The notes beneath the pieces were generated by a model. The model did no database searches. It saw nothing but the letters and a program-made list of their open reading frames with translations, and had not been told where the DNA came from. DNA of 64,000 bases from Branchiostoma floridae (lineage: Eukaryota; Chordata; Leptocardii; Amphioxiformes; Branchiostomatidae), in assembly GCF_000003815.2 (NCBI RefSeq), contig NC_049981.1, forward strand, positions 10,228,033 through 10,292,032. The letters are read 5' to 3'. Below, in pieces: positions 49,202-60,139 of this stretch. How positions within the stretch are numbered: the stretch's first letter is position 1; the number at the start of each line of letters is the position of its first letter. The position numbers and the translations under genes are program-made.

Positions 49202-52200
49202 TCAATATCCAGACGGGGCGCCTTTGCGCTCGATTACAACAGGTATCACCTTCCTCAGATGGCCGATATACCTCTGGCATTTCTCCGGGGTCATCCTTTC
49301 GTCCCAGAAGCGGTAGATGCCTTCTGTCAGGGCGTCCAGTGTCCGAGGCTTGACCTCCTTCCTCAGAAAGTGTTTGAGTTCGTGCCAGACACATTCAATC
49401 TAAAAAAAAGTTTTGGGAACAAGTGTTAATATGTGATTTGTTTGTTTTGCATACCCGGAAACCGCCTTAGGGCGTAACACACCAGGTTTTTACTACTGAA
49501 CAGAACAAGTTGCTTATCTGGACAGATTTACTTGATCCACTCACACCGAGAAGGTTATCTACTCTTTTTGATAAGTGTGGTGGGTTCTTAAATGTGCTCG
49601 AGGATTGTGTTGTCTTCAAGGGTGATACACCATGTTTTAACTTGTATACAACAATGTATTTCATACCAACCCGAGAAAATACACATTTCAATGTGCAAAT
49701 GTACCAGAATATTCTGAAATTGAGAAAATAATAACCCCCGAATAAAAAGTTCTAACAACAGCAATGTCAGTATTGTGTATGTATTAAGTACATTTCAAAC
49801 AAAAATGTACTTGCCGGATTAAGGTCTGGGCTCTCAGCTGGGGTTGGCCAATAATTGATGCCTTCGTTCTTCATTCTGAATACTGCTTTCTTACTACGGT
49901 GTTTTGGGTCGTTGTCTTGTTGGAACCGATGGCCATCTGGGTACACGCGTTGGAGAAAGTCCTTAAGAGTGTCGGACAGGATTTCTCGGCAGAAGAAATC
50001 TCCGTCCATTATCCCATTAAAGATGATGATTGGAGTTGGTCCGCGCTTTGATATCCCTGCCCAAGCGTAGACCTTGATGGGGTGTTTTGGGCGCGGCTTC
50101 AACTTTGGTGAGTAGAGTTCCCCATCTTTGACTTTGTCCCACCTCTTCCGAAAGCAAAGCTTGGCGTGGTTATCCAGGAAGATGATTGTCTCATCTGTAA
50201 ACACGACATCGTCGAACGTCTCATCTTGCATCACCATCTGTTGGCACCATTGGAGTCGCTTTTCTTTGTTGATATGTCGGATTACCTGAATTAATGAATT
50301 ATATGAAAGAATACCTTTAATGGAAAGTTACAAAACATGTATTTTGGAATGTTCCATTTCGAACCAGTCCTGTAAAGTACTTGGTCTTTGTGAACATGAT
50401 TAGTCTCTATACATTTCTACTGAACAATAACTGAAAGTCAACACAACATAGATTTATTTACCTAGTTAGGCCACACTGACTTAATTTTATGGATGACATC
50501 CTCTGGAGACCCCAAAACTAATGTGATAAGGCAAAATCCACCCTAAAGAAGAAGAGGGTCTGCATGGGGGATCCTGACAACACTTGACGCTAAATTCTGG
50601 ACGGTCGACAACGCTTTACGTTAAATTCACGAGGCCGGCAATGTTTTACGCTAAATTCAGAAAGGCTGTCAACAGTTTACGCTAAATTTTGGAAGGCTGG
50701 CAACACTCGTCAGAGGCGGGGGCATGAGAAGATTGAAATTTTGACTCTCTGAAACACTTTTTCGAGCGCCGAAGGCGGCACAAGGGAATACTATGAAAAT
50801 TTTGAAGTCTTGACCCTCTAAAATGGTATTTCTGGCTTTTTTATGGGCAAATTTTGCTGGCAGACTAAGCTTACTTTAATGACATTTCTATTAGCAAAAA
50901 AAATTTTTTTTTGAAGGCGAGACCGTGATACATATTTTTACCATGTCGATGACCGAAGCTGAAAAGAGTGTCTTTGATAAGTCTTTGTTTATAGAAAGCA
51001 CTTGTAGGTACATTGGTGAAAGATGTATAAGCTGTAACAGATCTAACCATCACAGTTCAGATCATGCTCTACTATCATAAATCTAGCATTGCTCATGAAA
51101 TACCACAATTTTGCAAGTATAACGTTAACAACTTTCTACAGCACAGTAGCCTACACAAGCACATGTACAAAACAAAATAGTCGTAATGACATGGAATTTA
51201 CATATCACTACAGTATGACTGAGGACGCAGGTGTGACATTTACATGCCACCACAACATTGCAAAATCATGTATATAACGTTACAACGTTAACGTTAACAT
51301 ATAATAACAGTTAACCGTTTACTTGCTCCTCTCTGCACAGCAGGCGCCCTTTGCTAAAAATATTAGAAAGTGCACGCCAAGTTTTTGGTATGTACGCCTT
51401 TGGTACGCCCTAATTTTCCCACTGAAAGTTCAAAATTCGCTGATTACCGAGACGCCATGTTTACTAGTACCTTCAAGTCTCGCATAATCTCGCACTAACT
51501 CACATCTCGCGAATCGCGAGAGTGGCGCCCCGTTGGTCATTTTCGGCTAGTCTCCAAGCAGACCCTACGGTGCCTTAGAATATAGTTTCAAAGCTGGCAA
51601 GGGAGTATAGCCGGCCAAAGGGAGATAGCCGGCTATGGGAGTCAAACGGGCACCTGGTGCCCGTATACCAAGTCCCTGGCCAGCTTTGATACTATTTCTA
51701 AGGCACCGTAGGGTCTGCTTGGAGACTACATTTCGGCGTGACGTTACACGGATGGCACGCTTTTTTCGCGGGAAACTGGAAAGTGTGAAACTTTGACAAT
51801 GTTTACGAAAACTATAGTTTACGAAATAACACTGTCCTTTAGTTGTAAACTACAAAATTACATTGATACTGACCTGGCAGTATTGTGCCTTAGTCTTCAC
51901 CCACCCCATGTTGTAGCGACACTTCTTGATTGTCGACAGGGACACAGACAAACCAAACCTGTACAAAGGAAAATCGGTGTTCAGATCAGGCTTTGAGTTT
52001 TAGGAAGAAATGCGTTCGTGACATCCACATTCAAACATGAAGCCGTATTGCATTACTGGGCGTTTAAAATCATCTCTCCGCCTTGCACGCAATAATATAT
52101 GATGTCAACTAGAATTACATAATTTTACCAAATTTGAAAGTATTTGAGTGGCATTACACAGCATCAAATTTGCAGAATTACAAAAAAGCAAAGCGAAGAA

Positions 52201-52894
52201 GCGGCAGGAACATCGAAGCGAGAAAAAAGTAGCGACGTTGTGTATAAAATGACTAATTGTTGACTTGTGAACCTGATATAGAGATTACAAAAACAGCAAA
52301 AAGCTTCAACGTTGTTGGGTATGTTCTCTTGTGTCGGGAAAGGGCGTTTGTCGAGGAAGGAAGTTTACTGTGGAAGGGAGTTTGCCGTGATAGCCTGTCT
52401 GCCCAGTTCGGGGAAAGACAGGCTATCACAGCAAACTCCCTTTCACAGCAATCTTCCTTTCCCGGCACAAGAGAACATAGCCAACGTTGAAAATCGGGGA
52501 CCAACGCCCCCCCCCCCCCCCCAAAAAAAAACACAGCCCAATTCCGAAGACTGCAAGGGAGTCTAAAAAAGCGTATCTACCTGTCGATCAGTAATCGCTG
52601 TAAGTCCACTGACGTCAGTTCATCGTTCTGCTTCAATGAATCATCGATGTAGTTTAGGTGCTCCACCTGCAGCTTTGCTATTCCACTGCTTCCTGGCCTT
52701 GGGTACACAATCGCCCCCGTCACATTTATCCTACTTTTTAATTTACTAACTGTTTGTCGGCATCCACGCAAACCCTCCCTTTGCAGAATTCTCTCAATTT
52801 CGCTTGGCCCAAAACCTAGTTTGAGAAGGCCTATCACCCGAAGGACTGACACGAGTGGGAGAGACTGGGGCATCGTGATACTCCCTCTACCCAC
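49202..52894 (-). CDS. Tc1-like DD34E transposase, four exons, apparently intact
   Basis: Exons 52581-52894, 51874-51958, 49815-50285 and 49202-49399 join in frame to 355 residues, a normal Tc1 transposase length (about 340). The N-terminal half carries paired helix-turn-helix DNA-binding segments ([15 protein letters not shown], then [11 protein letters not shown]; second set [10 protein letters not shown] to STIKKCRY). The catalytic domain has [16 protein letters not shown] and SPDLNPIE. The first two supply the aspartates. Counting 34 residues between the second aspartate and the glutamate gives DD34E. The last intron (49400-49814) uses a GC donor (GCAAGT) and an AG acceptor and falls between Pro and Ile-Glu, so splicing supplies the catalytic Glu. 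No internal stop or frameshift was seen. The start could also be the Met at 52873. Introns are unusual for Tc1. It could be a live transposase or a co-opted gene. Confidence 0.85.
49455..49660 (-). repeat. SINE 3' fragment inside a transposase intron
   Basis: AAACCGCCTTAGGGCGTAAC and ACACCAGGTTTTTACTACTG match the 3' domain of the SINE at 19540-19925. The tRNA-like 5' part is missing. It lies in the GC-AG intron of the transposase. Confidence 0.6.
51548..51728. mobile_element. Foldback element in transposase intron 2
   Basis: TAGTCTCCAAGCAGACCCTA and the rest of a 50-base arm (to about 51595) are inverted at 51679-51728 with few mismatches. The loop itself contains the small palindrome CGGGCACCTGGTGCCCG. 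Confidence 0.8.
52305..52491. mobile_element. Foldback element in transposase intron 1
   Basis: The arms TTCAACGTTGTTGGGTATG ... AGGCTATCACGG-type sequence are inverted over roughly 85 bases, with a loop of about 15 bases around CCCAGTTCGGGG. A poly-C run (52509-52523) follows. Confidence 0.75.
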
Positions 52895-53580
52895 GTCCTT
52901 GCTCTACCAGAAGAGTATCAATCGGACTTCTGAACCAATATAGCTAACAAAGAAACTGCATGTGCGCATGCGGCCAACTACATGGTTCATGCTAATGCTA
53001 TCCCATGATTCATTTGGTATCTTTCGTCCTCGTCATATAAGATAACAGTGTTTAAACTCTGGAAGCTTCACAATTGATCACGAATTATGCCATGGGTGAT
53101 TAAATCTCACTTTGAAAGCATTTCCGACCTCTTGTAGTAGTGAATCAGTTGCTCAGACAACACCATGCTCCGACAACGATGTACTTCCTGTCAGTTCGGG
53201 TCATTTGTAAATTCACCAACTCATAAAAATCTAAACGTTTTGAAAATGTGTGTCCTTGTTTTATTGTTAGTCTGGGAAGTTACACTTGTTTCACTTGAAA
53301 AAAAAAACATAATGAATATATGACAAAGAAATATTAATTACATATAACAGTACCTAAAGATTATGCTTATATAAAGGTCTCCATTTATTATATCATAACA
53401 ATTGAAATAATGGTGAATTAATGTGCCTAGTGAATTTTCTTGTTAAAGTTCCTTGTAAGTTGGCTCATGCAATAATGCTGTCATGTAATAATGTTCTTCA
53501 TTAGAGTAACTTGCGCGGTAACTATGCATGCTTGTCATATGAAATGTTGGTTACATTTTTCACAATTTGACCGAGAGCGA
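52895..53580. other. Transposase 5' flank inside the large element
   Basis: No gene seen. It presumably contains the transposase promoter, but no TATA box at a convincing distance was identified. Confidence 0.4.
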
Positions 53581-53581
53581 G

Positions 53582-54139
53582 AGAAGTTGTAAATGTAAAT
53601 CGAAATAATTTGTTAAGTTATGTAACTTGCACATTAGAGCGTGTAGAAATTTATTATTTACATCCACAATAATTTCACACGTTAAAGTAAAGCCGAACGA
53701 AAGAATACACATACATGTTACGTCTATCGGTCTTTCTTGTACAAAGTCAGCCGGCCCCTTTACGGTTTACCGACCACGCCGCTGTTCACAAATTCGCCCC
53801 CTACTTGTACATACAGTTTTAACATAACAAACGATTATTTCCACCTGTATCCTTTACGTCTTTTGTAAAGGGCTATAGACAACTGTTAATCCCTCACTAC
53901 TTTGGTACTTTATTATTGTACTTGTGTGTTACCCCTTGTGTGTTTGACAGAAGTTGTCAATGTAAATCGAAATAATTTGTAAAGTTATGTAACTTGCGCA
54001 TTAGAGCGTGTAGAAATTTATTCTTTACATCAACAATAATTTCACACGTTAAAGTAAAGCCGAACGAAAGAATACACATATTGTGTACGGCGACAAGACA
54101 ATAGTGGTAATTACGTCTACCGGTCTTTCTTGTACAAAG
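53582..54139. repeat. Direct repeat pair inside the transposon
   Basis: AGAAGTTGT(A/C)AATGTAAATCG onward is repeated at 53582-53747 and 53949-54139. It is about 95 percent identical over the first 130 bases. The second copy has about 27 extra bases before TTACGTCTA(T/C)CGGTC. Confidence 0.85.
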
Positions 54140-55088
54140 AGCGGGCCACTTTGTGGAAATGTGACGTTGGCTTTAGTTAGTTCCTTTCGTGATTTTCAAC
54201 ATTGAAACTTTAGCCAATGTTTAAATGGCGAAAGCCAACCCTGCAAAGAATGTAGCTACGTATTGGAATTCTCATAGACATAGCCATAGACGTAATTCCT
54301 GCAAGCGTCATGTAATATTTACATACTGTTACGCAATGGTGGGCCCGTCGTCCGTAATGGAGCAGCTAAACATGGCAAAGTTTTCAGTTGAAGTTTACGC
54401 CGTATTTAACTTAAAAATATCGGGACTCGACTTAATATGATATTTTTACTTCTTGCACAATAATTATATGAAGGTAGCCCAGCCAAAAATGTATTGTTGT
54501 AGTCGATTATGGCCTGCAGCTCGCTTGTTTGGTCTGCCGCCAGTGTTTGACCGATGGGCGTGCTTAGCGCTTTGCGTTGCAAAAAAAAATATATATATAT
54601 ATTTCCGCGTTCTTCGGGTTGACTTTTTGGATTCACCTTTATTCTATTCAAAGAAATAGGTATCCGGAGAATGTTTCCCGACCACAGAACTCTTTTACTA
54701 CGAGAGCTTTTGGACGTGATTGCTGTTGACAATTTTGCTCCGATTTTTTTGCAAATGTTACGTTACACTACCTCCCGGCCGGGAGTTTTATCGAGGAATG
54801 ATACTTTCGTGATAAAATCAACAACAATAATTAACAGGCAAATAAAGAGATAATGAGCAAAATAAGTAATTGATAAAGTAAGATAAAACAGCTCCACTCT
54901 TAGCAAGCAGTAACAGAAGAAAATGTCTGTATAATTCGATCTACTGAAATGCAGGCAAGATCGCCGTCTCTTTCCGCTGTTCAGTTTTGGTATCGGCAAG
55001 TTTCTGCGCAGCATGACGCAAATTAGTTCTCCTCCCACTAATCTGTGATGTTACCGCGGCCTGCATATGAATGGTTCGTCATTTGATA

Positions 55089-55210
55089 ACGCTGACCAGT
55101 CAGAAAAGCGACAGTCTCCGTCAGTGACGCGTCAGAAAATTGCTGTGACGGAATAATGTCCGTCAGAAATCGTCAGTGACGCGTCAGAAATCGTCAGCGT
55201 CAGTGACGGG
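55089..55210 (+). repeat. Right subterminal GTCAG array
   Basis: ACGCTGACCAGTCAG and CGTCAGAAATCGTCAGTGAC units are in the same orientation as in the left array, so these repeats are direct between the ends while the outermost 33 bases are inverted. Confidence 0.85.
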
Positions 55211-55239
55211 TGTTAACTATGGCGCGAACGCCGCTGTAT

Positions 55240-56156
55240 ATGTGTGTGTATGTGTCTCTCTATTTGTTTGTATTTCCAGATATATTTGTGGTCAGGAACC
55301 TCTCTATGGATTATAAAGATATTTTGCTGTTTTAGGTGTTGGGAAGATGGAGGTATTGCAGCAGAACTTCTGTTTTTTGTATCTTTTGCTCTGGACATGC
55401 CATGGTCTTGATTTTTGTGTGGTAGATAGCTTTTAATGTAAGGAAGAAGTGGTGAAGGTTTTTGCTCAATAGTAGCTTGGAGGTCCTGAAGAGTTCTCTT
55501 GTGGATCCTTGTGAAAAAAATCAAATTATGACTCAAAGTGTTTGGAAAAAATGTTCATAGTAGAAAGGTTGCTACTGATAGTATCAGTGATAGACAGTAT
55601 TCAGTTATCAATGGAAAAATTGATTTAATGCACTATTACCAAAAAATGGCCAGGTGATACTTATGCAGAATTGGTCAATTGTACAGGTTTGACAAATATT
55701 AGATTTCGGGCCACCTTGCAGTTTCCTTGCACACTGCAGATAAACACTGTTTAACAGCCATTCTACAGTCTTTTTGCATCAGTTCAATTTCGATAAGTCA
55801 CCAAGAATTACAAAATGTACATTGTACAATCTCAGATAACTGTTTTGTAATCCTCAAAGCTTTATTTGCCTTGTCCCCATTTCTGTTCCAAACTATTGTC
55901 TATGTGTGATTGATCACATAGGTCAGTTCTTTATTACTGTACATCATTAGATGATTATCTAACTGGTACAATTGGACAGTTGACATTTCTTTATCTATGT
56001 TGTGTTCCATTAAACCTTGGAATTTAACAAGCTTATGGACAGCCCCTTTTGTCAATACAACAAGCTATTCCCTCTTAATGTTAGTCCAAAGGGTTAGGGA
56101 TAGGAAAAGCATTATAAAAGAGTTTTGTTGGGGTCTTAAGAACTTCTTTTGTACCA
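55240..56156. other. Intergenic, no gene seen
   Basis: Starts in the GT-rich flank of the transposon. The longest open frame (55213-55536, minus) is Lys/Gln-rich, has no splice context and resembles no family known to me. Confidence 0.4.
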
Positions 56157-56157
56157 T

Positions 56158-56402
56158 TAACTGTAACTCTTGAAATTTTTGCCTTAGTTTTATGTGCACA
56201 GTGGTCACAGTGACTGCTTCACTGCAAACTCAAAATCACTGATGTTACCACATTACTGTACAGTATGTGGCTATAGCGCTATTGCAAATTTAGAACTCCC
56301 TCAAACCAAGGACGTTGTATCACATAACGTCCTTGCTCAAACACAGCATTTACTCCTTTCTGCAAAAGATTTAATTACTGCAAATTTAAATGCATTTACA
56401 GT
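56158..56402. mobile_element. TA-type MITE
   Basis: Starts AACTGTAACTCTTGAAATT and ends AAATGCATTTACAGT. It shares the interior words GTAGCGCTATTG/TATAGCGCTATTG with the copy at 42553. Confidence 0.6.
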
Positions 56403-56754
56403 TTCCATAAAGAGATGTTGACCGTTTTGTTCACTTTTCATTTATTTGAAGTTGTTGTTTTGTATAACTCTAGTGAAGAAACAACAAAGCTGTAAAGGTG
56501 GCCCATATAGATGAAATCAAAAGAAAGCTGCGATGTAAGCAAATAGTGTATCCGCACCAAAAACACAGTATCATTTACATTCTTACATAAAGATGTACAC
56601 AATAGTTGTGTACTGAAGGCGTCAGCCCCTATTGAACTGATATTAAATGATGGACCGACAGTCATGTGACTTATCCTAGCCAATCAGGTCTCAGTAGCAG
56701 CTCATTTGCATAAACAGGTGGCCTTACCACCCACTTTGTGTCTAGTGCTAGCCA

Positions 56755-57228
56755 TGGCAGGTAAGGTTTTTGCTTTTCTCTCTTTGAATGTTGTATAACC
56801 ACATAATTATTAGGTAAGGACATTGACTGTTTCTTTCAGTATAAAAATTCTTTGTGGAAAAAAAGTATTGTCTTGTAAAGCTATGTGTTGGTTCATATTC
56901 CAGAGTAATTCCAATTAAAAAGTGATTTTTTTTTCATTCATCAGGCAAATCGTACAAGGTAAAGAGATTTTGAGTTTGCTTTTATTTTGATATACTTGCT
57001 TTTAAACTGGGAAAGTGAACTAATGCTTGTGAATTAGTGTTTAAAACTTGTATAGTGACAGTGACTATTTCCCCTACAAATTACAATGCTTGAAATATTG
57101 AATCTTTTTGAAACAAAAGAATTGGTTTTTGGCAGAAGAAGGAAGTGAAAATCCCCAAAACAGCTGACGGAAATTTTGCAATGTCAAAATATACAACAGT
57201 TCTTATCGGCAAAAACCTTTACAAATGA
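56755..57228 (+). CDS. Candidate 37-residue microprotein gene, three exons
   Basis: ATGGCAG (56755-56761), in a good start context (GCCATGG), ends at a donor GTAAGG. A 14-base micro-exon GCAAATCGTACAAG (56945-56958) follows TTTCATTCATCAG and ends at GTAAAG. A third exon follows TTTTTGGCAG and runs from 57136 to a TGA at about 57228. The phases fit exactly. The protein begins MAGKSYKKKEVKIPKT, continues ADGNFAMSKYTTVLIG and ends KNLYK. It is strongly basic with no recognised domain. Upstream there is an ATTTGCAT octamer near 56705 but no TATA box. I do not know a family for it. Chance agreement of splice sites cannot be excluded at this length. Confidence 0.35.
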
Positions 57229-57439
57229 TTTGTTACATGTTCAGTTCCTTTGTGAAGTTTCAGTAAATCAGTCTTTTATAGACTTGCAATAAGGAAGTTT
57301 TCGAGGACCTGTCTAGTAGTGATCGTGGTTAATTGTTTTTAGGGCACTGCACAGATGTAATATGGGCAATGTTTGCACACCTGCGAAAGTCTTAAGTTGT
57401 CCTGCAAATGTCTTGTATAGGTTCTTAAAATGTCTTTCA

Positions 57440-57690
57440 ATTCATTCCAAAATCCTGTAGTATGCTCTTAAATGTTGTCTGGTATACTCCTGAAATGTCC
57501 AACTTTACGCTCTTGCAAACATCTTTTATGCTCTTACAAGCATTTTGTATGCTCTTAAATTCGTCTTGTATGGTCTTACAAGCATCTTGTATGCTCTTAC
57601 AAACATCTTGCATGCTTGTGCTAATGTCTTGTATGCTCTTACAAATGTCTTGTACATGTATGCTACTGTCAATATCTTAGATGTATGAAG
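57440..57690. repeat. Minisatellite of about 24 bases
   Basis: Repeated CTTGTATGCTCTTACAA(G/A)CAT units, nine or so with increasing divergence at the edges. The unit is a multiple of three, which creates a 72-codon Cys/Met/Leu-rich open frame that is not a gene. Confidence 0.9.
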
Positions 57691-58409
57691 CCCTGCCTTT
57701 AAAGAAACGTTGGATAAACCTCAGTACGAGGAACTCTTGTACATTACTAATTGTCTTCGCAAAGAAGCACAAAATTGTCAGTAAATATTAGCTCTCGCAT
57801 TTTCCCCTCCAACTACTGTCAAAAGAGAATGTAACAAAACGGTGTAGCGAATGGGGTGCAAGCATTTGCTGTGTAAATTCCAGCGTGTGTTGACTAAACG
57901 TTTTCCCTTTCAATGCTCGGCCATTGGAAACGGTGGCTGTGTGCTATGCCAGGCGTTGTTGTTAGAAACTCAAGCCGGTATGCTTGGTCTCAGTGCATGG
58001 TCGACTGGACGCTAAAGGTTTAGGGAAACAATTTGGCACAAAAAGATTTGGGCAGGGAAAAGTTGCAGCCGTGTAGTATGTTTTTTTCTTCTTCCCTTGT
58101 CATTTTTGTAGATGTAGAAATCTTGGACTTTGTCACATGTCTGGTTACTATTTACTATATAGTTGTAACAAAAAGTTTGAATCACACAGTAATCTATAAT
58201 GATAGTGAATTACAGTTCTATACATTTTGAAGTTCATTAACAAACAAACCAGATACAAAATGGATGTTCCTCTGCAGTGCAAAGGAAAACAGCTAGGTGG
58301 GCCAAAATCTACCAGTTACTATTTCTTTTAAGTTTTATATGGCAAGATGACAATTTATTGATAACTTCTTGAGCTATACTGTTTAACTACATACATTCAT
58401 GTACAAAGG

Positions 58410-60135
58410 CTACAAAAACATACCCAAGGTAACAAACTTTATGGAATACTCCTGCACGCAAAACACCATTTTAATGTTGCCCCTCTTAAGGTAGTATCTC
58501 AGGGTGGCTGAGCAAAATTTCAAAATGATATTTTCCAAAAAATAACTATCAATGTTATTTTCTATGTAATTCTATTTTCATAATCTAACATACTTTCCCA
58601 TCAAATGTTCCTTTTTGTCTGTCAAAATTCAAGGTCAAAGTAGCTGTCTAAAATTATGCAAAAATTTCAAACTCATCATAACTTTTAAAACTTGATATCA
58701 TTGGATAGGTCTTAGTAAAACAAATAGAATGTTTTTTATTTCAACAAAATCGGACATACCGTTAGAGAGTTATGGCCATTGAAAGGCCTGAAAATTATGC
58801 ATAATTTCTCTTGATCAGCTAATTAAATATGCAAGATTACAATATCTCCGTACTCATACAAGATACAAGGAAAAAAATTGGTGTACAGGGGTTTTATAAT
58901 ATGTTGATTTGAATTATTGTCCTGAAATTTATACATCTAGTTCAGAAATGATGAATAATCCTGAATAATTGAATTCCAGGGGTAATAAAATCAGAGTCCA
59001 CTAATTAAATATGCAAAATCACCATATTTTCCCTATCCTTGAAGATACAAGAAAAAAAATTAGTATACAGGGGTTTTGGCACATGCTGAATTCAAATTTG
59101 ACCTCAAAAACATCACTTTGGTCTTTTTACAACCTGTAAAAGTGGATTACGTCACTACTACCACAACAACTTGATTTTTACGGCCTAATTTTTGAAAAAC
59201 TGTTCATCGAAAATGTGTGAAATTAGTTTTATTATGAAATTTACCCTGTAAGGAAAAACTTCGTGCGCTCCCGACGCAAAACAATGCTATTTAGTGCTCC
59301 CAAATGCTGTTAGCATAAGGGGTAATTAAAATTTCAGGAAAAAAATTAATAAAAAATCAGCATGACAAGGTATGATAAAATCCACGCACAGATCTATTCA
59401 AATCACTATTATGCACATTTCTGAAAAGTTTCAATAATAACAGACAAAATACAAGTCAAAATTTAGGCTTTTTAGGCTTTTTTTTCTAAAAATGGGCGTG
59501 GCCTAAAAGTAGTTGATGACGTCATTGTGACATCATACCAATTTGCATAAATTATCTTTATGTGTTAGGGTACTACCTTAGAAAAAATCAAGGTCCATAC
59601 ATTATCTCAGATGGTAATTTTAGAAGACCAAAAACACCCCCCAAAACTCCTCAGCCACCCTGAAATCCTACCTTAAGACATCTTTCCCCAAACATGCAGG
59701 AGCTCCTTAAATCGGCATGAAACAAACCAGAAAATTGGTATATTTACAACGATTGTGGACAACTACCAAAAAACATAACCTTCTTTTCAAAGGTAACAAA
59801 CTTAATAGAATATTCCAGGATATACAAGACCATTATAATGTTGTCCCACTTAAGAGACCTCTCCCTAAACAGGAGCTTCGGAATAAACCTACATGTAAGT
59901 AAGATTGTAACCCCCAGAAAATTGGTGTATTTACAACAATCTTGGACACTACCAAAAACTGTACATGTAACCTTCTTGCCTTGGCGTAGACAACAAAATA
60001 ATAGAATTTTCCAGGATGTACAAGACCCTTGTAATGTTGTCCCACTTAAAAGGTCTCTCCTCAAACAGGAGCTTGTGAAGTAATTATAAACCTAACCCCC
60101 AGAAAATTGGTGTATTTACAGAAATCCCCAGCAGT
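58410..60135. repeat. Tandem repeat of about 190 bases, first unit interrupted
   Basis: Units share AGAAAATTGGTGTATTTACA, GGTAACAAACTTAATAGAAT, AATGTTGTCCCACTTAA and AACAGGAGCTT blocks. Copies lie at 58410-58489 plus 59677-59712 (split by an insertion), 59713-59880, 59881-60077, and a partial one at 60078-60135. Confidence 0.8.
58486..59676. mobile_element. TTAA-flanked DNA element, 1,183 bases
   Basis: The left end GGTAGTATCTCAGGGTGGCT and right end AGCCACCCTGAAATCCTACC are inverted with two or three mismatches. TTAA lies at 58486-58489 and 59673-59676. It splits a tandem-repeat unit exactly at the TTAA that is single in the intact units (59850-59853 and 60046-60049). The interior holds two diverged units starting ATTAAATATGCAA(G/A)AT at about 58822 and 59002. 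No transposase is present. It is a piggyBac/Kolobok-type non-autonomous element. Confidence 0.85.
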
Positions 60136-60139
60136 ATTA

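Larger units (their letters stand above)
46008..55236. mobile_element. Large TA-flanked DNA transposon (9.2 kb) with spliced transposase
   Basis: The left terminus CAGCGGCG(A)TCGCGCCAT, then AGTTAACACCCGTCA (33 bases, 46008-46040), is inverted at 55204-55236 with a single mismatch (A to T). Both ends abut TATA in a GT-rich context, giving a TA (or TATA) duplication. Inside each end is an array of GTCAG words (about a dozen at 46038-46170; a shorter array at 55090-55210). A four-exon Tc1-type transposase lies on the minus strand at 49202-52894. TA duplication and DD34E chemistry agree with Tc1/mariner, but 9.2 kb is far longer than the usual 1-2 kb. It is inferred, not shown, that the ends and the transposase belong to the same element. 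Confidence 0.75.

Noticed and set aside
54590-54605. ATATATAT run as the transposase TATA box
   Set aside because: It is 1.7 kb upstream of the start codon at 52894, looks like a simple repeat, and has no supporting exon.
57462-57680. Cys/Met/Leu-rich open frame of 72 codons
   Set aside because: It is generated by the 24-base minisatellite and has no start or splice context.
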